Assembly: GCF_017094525.1 (NCBI RefSeq)
Contig: NZ_CP064788.1
Coordinates: forward strand, 2,829,910 to 2,893,909
From: Halapricum desulfuricans
GTDB lineage: Archaea > Halobacteriota > Halobacteria > Halobacteriales > Haloarculaceae
Direction of reading: 5' to 3'
DNA: 64,000 nt
Positions 62,542-64,000 of the stretch are shown here, in pieces. The notes beneath the pieces are model-generated. The model had not been told where the DNA came from and searched no databases. It saw only the letters and a list, made by a program, of their open reading frames with translations. Within the stretch, counting starts at the first letter, position 1; each line of letters starts with the position of its first letter. Both the position numbers and the translations under genes were made by a program.

Positions 62542-63189
62542 TCACCCGAAGTACTCCGCGATCTTGCCGTAGACCTCGTCCATGTTGTCGCCTTCCAGCG
62601 CGGAGAGGGGCACCGTCTCGTGCTGGGGGAAGGCGTTTCGGATCCGCTTGACTGAGGAGTCCTCGAGGTCGATCTTGTTCGCGAAGATCAGCACGGGCAG
62701 ATCCTGACTCTCGATGATGCCGATCAGCATCGTGTTGACCTGCGTGAACGGGTCCTCGGCGCTGTCGAGCACGTAGATCACGCCGTCGACGTCCTCGCGA
62801 AGCCAGTGCATGGCCTCGGCGACGCCTTCGGTGGCCTCCCGGGAACGACGGACGGCGTCCTCCTTTTCCATGTCGTGATCGAGAAACTCGGTGTAGTCGA
62901 CTTTCGTCGTCACGCCGGGCGTGTCGACGATGTCGATCGAGACGGACTTGCCGTTCCGTTCGATCTCGACGTTCTCTTTCCGACGGGCGCGTCGCGTCTC
63001 GTGGGGAATGTGACTCTCCGGTCCGACGGCGTCGCCGTGTTCCGTCCAGTCACGCACGATCCGGTTGGCCAGGGTCGTCTTGCCGGCGTTCGGCGGCCCG
63101 TAGATGCCGATACGTTTCGGGTCCTGTTCAGAGAACAGCGACGCGGCTGCACGGGAAATGCTGTCCCTGAGTCCTGTGAGCAGTCCCAT
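62542..63189 (-). CDS. oapA: OapA, Era-like GTPase
   Basis: 215 residues from ATG 63189. G motifs: G1 IGIYGPPNAGKTTLA near 28-41, G3 IVDTPG near 90, G4 FANKIDLE near 168 and G5 PLSALEGDN near 192. It lies next to the probable origin, transcribed away from it. Confidence 0.85.
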   Translation of the reverse strand: MGLLTGLRDSISRAAASLFSEQDPKRIGIYGPPNAGKTTLANRIVRDWTEHGDAVGPESHIPHETRRARRKENVEIERNGKSVSIDIVDTPGVTTKVDYTEFLDHDMEKEDAVRRSREATEGVAEAMHWLREDVDGVIYVLDSAEDPFTQVNTMLIGIIESQDLPVLIFANKIDLEDSSVKRIRNAFPQHETVPLSALEGDNMDEVYGKIAEYFG

Positions 63190-63469
63190 CCTCTGTATCC
63201 TCCCGCGCCCGATACCGGGCGTCTGCACGTACAGGCTACCCGAATTCACTTAAGTATACGTCAGACATACATAAATGACCGTACACGACGACCAAGGGCA
63301 GTCAGCAAAACGCTGGTCGTGTGATGGACATATATATCAGAAAATGTATTATTTTGCACTATCTGTCATATATTAGATGGTATGATAGGTCGATAGCCGT
63401 GAGGTTATATACCATATGTATTCTCTGTCCATATTTCTAGAGTGTCTGTGTCCTAGGGTGCCGTAACCG

Positions 63470-63501
63470 CCCCTCCCCCACCCCTTCGTTTCAACTGGAA
63501 C
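63470..63501 (-). promoter_or_regulatory. ORB-like origin recognition box
   Basis: Reads GTTCCAGTTGAAACGAAGGG on the minus strand, then GTGGGGGAGGGG. This fits the haloarchaeal origin-recognition-box core with its flanking G-string, the expected binding site for Orc1/Cdc6. Confidence 0.7.
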
Positions 63502-63915
63502 ACCCAGAGACACGGGATGATGCAAGCAGAGAGTGGTGTAGAATAGCGGAAACCGACGAACGAACAGTCGATCTCGCCCGGGGCGCGGTACATCAGATCA
63601 GCTAGGAAGAACCGAACGGACAGGAAGCTAGTCGCAGTGCCAATAGCCACATCTTATTTGGCGTTCGGAACCGGCGAGCGACACGTTCGGAGGTGGAGCA
63701 GCTCTAGTACGTCTTTGTTTCTAGGTTTCAATTGATGTCGTCCCTACCCCAGTGTGTCTTCGTTTCTAGCCTTCAACTGCTTTTATTCTAGGTAACTAGA
63801 AGTAATAGGCGTTATACTCTTCCTAATCTTCAGTGCGGGTATGGTCCGTATCTCATGGATTTAAATCCATCGACTCTAGTAGACCCTTTTCTCACCCCCT
63901 CCCCCTGTTTCTGTC

Positions 63916-63944
63916 GTTCCAGTCGAAACGAAGGGGTGGGGGGG
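63916..63944 (+). promoter_or_regulatory. ORB-like origin recognition box, inverted partner
   Basis: Reads GTTCCAGTCGAAACGAAGGG then GTGGGGGGG on the plus strand. It faces away from the box at 63470-63501, the two enclosing about 415 bases. Confidence 0.7.
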
Positions 63945-64000
63945 TTCCATGTCATGTGGTATATTCTCACTATGTCCACACAGGCCCGGACAGGTTACCC

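Larger units (their letters stand above)
63190..64000. other. probable replication origin region with ORB-like sequences
   Basis: No gene. AT-rich stretch 63330-63440. Two strong ORB-like sequences in inverted orientation: minus strand at 63470-63501 (GTTCCAGTTGAAACGAAGGG then a G-string) and plus strand at 63916-63944 (GTTCCAGTCGAAACGAAGGG then a G-string). Between them are two shorter related repeats at 63711-63734 and 63756-63780 (GTCTT[T/C]GTTTCTAG[G/C][T/C]TTCAA[T/C]TG). Location beside oapABC matches haloarchaeal oriC1; the initiator gene orc1/cdc6 is expected just beyond 64000. Confidence 0.75.

Overview
The window is a piece of a haloarchaeal main chromosome. Proteins are acidic and the flanks are GC-rich with GC-rich third codon positions. 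Several markers are archaeal or haloarchaeal: PolD large subunit DP2, a thermosome, a HalOD1 protein, Lrp-RCK regulation of Trk potassium uptake, Tat-exported surface proteins, ISH8-type elements and the oapABC cluster beside a Cdc6/Orc1-type origin. The species cannot be fixed from the sequence.

Layout. 0-8 kb: an oxidoreductase, a molbindin, a small MITE-like element, and a three-gene minus-strand sensory operon (transducer, CheW, PAS/LOV histidine kinase). 8.1-37.7 kb: an AT-richer accessory island that ends at a tRNA-Arg(TCG) gene whose 3' end points into it. Eight directly oriented copies of a roughly 180-600 bp repeat divide the island, and each copy carries the last bases of that tRNA. 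Between the copies lie small functional modules: KaiC-like ATPase plus two histidine kinases (followed by an ISH8 insertion and transposase debris); a Doc-like toxin; a receiver/PAS kinase plus HalOD1 protein; VapBC; a PAS kinase; a potassium/stress module (UspA, Lrp-RCK, UspA, TrkA, TrkH); and a Tat-surface-protein module with two insertion sequences. No integrase was found. This repeat-bounded cassette array is the most interesting structure in the window.

37.8-64 kb is mostly ordinary chromosome: epimerase, lipoprotein, a membrane J-like protein divergent from a short Hsp70, amidohydrolases, endonuclease IV, a LeuA/CimA synthase, metallo-beta-lactamase-fold hydrolase, aldo/keto reductase, MoaB, a Tn5-like insertion splitting a PIN-toxin remnant, a thermosome subunit, and PPC-domain/PolD-DP2 (with a mini-intein in its catalytic motif). 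It ends with oapC-oapB-oapA beside an AT-rich region with inverted ORB-like sequences, probably a replication origin. The matching orc1/cdc6 gene would lie beyond the right edge.

The accessory island is dominated by sensing: five histidine kinases in the first 24 kb and only one receiver domain, so their output partners must be encoded elsewhere. Several genes are broken: an in-frame TGA in the exported protein at 60.7 kb, an in-frame stop and frameshift in a small membrane protein at 43.5 kb, a frameshifted IS1595 transposase, a nonsense-containing Tn5-like transposase, and the split PIN gene.
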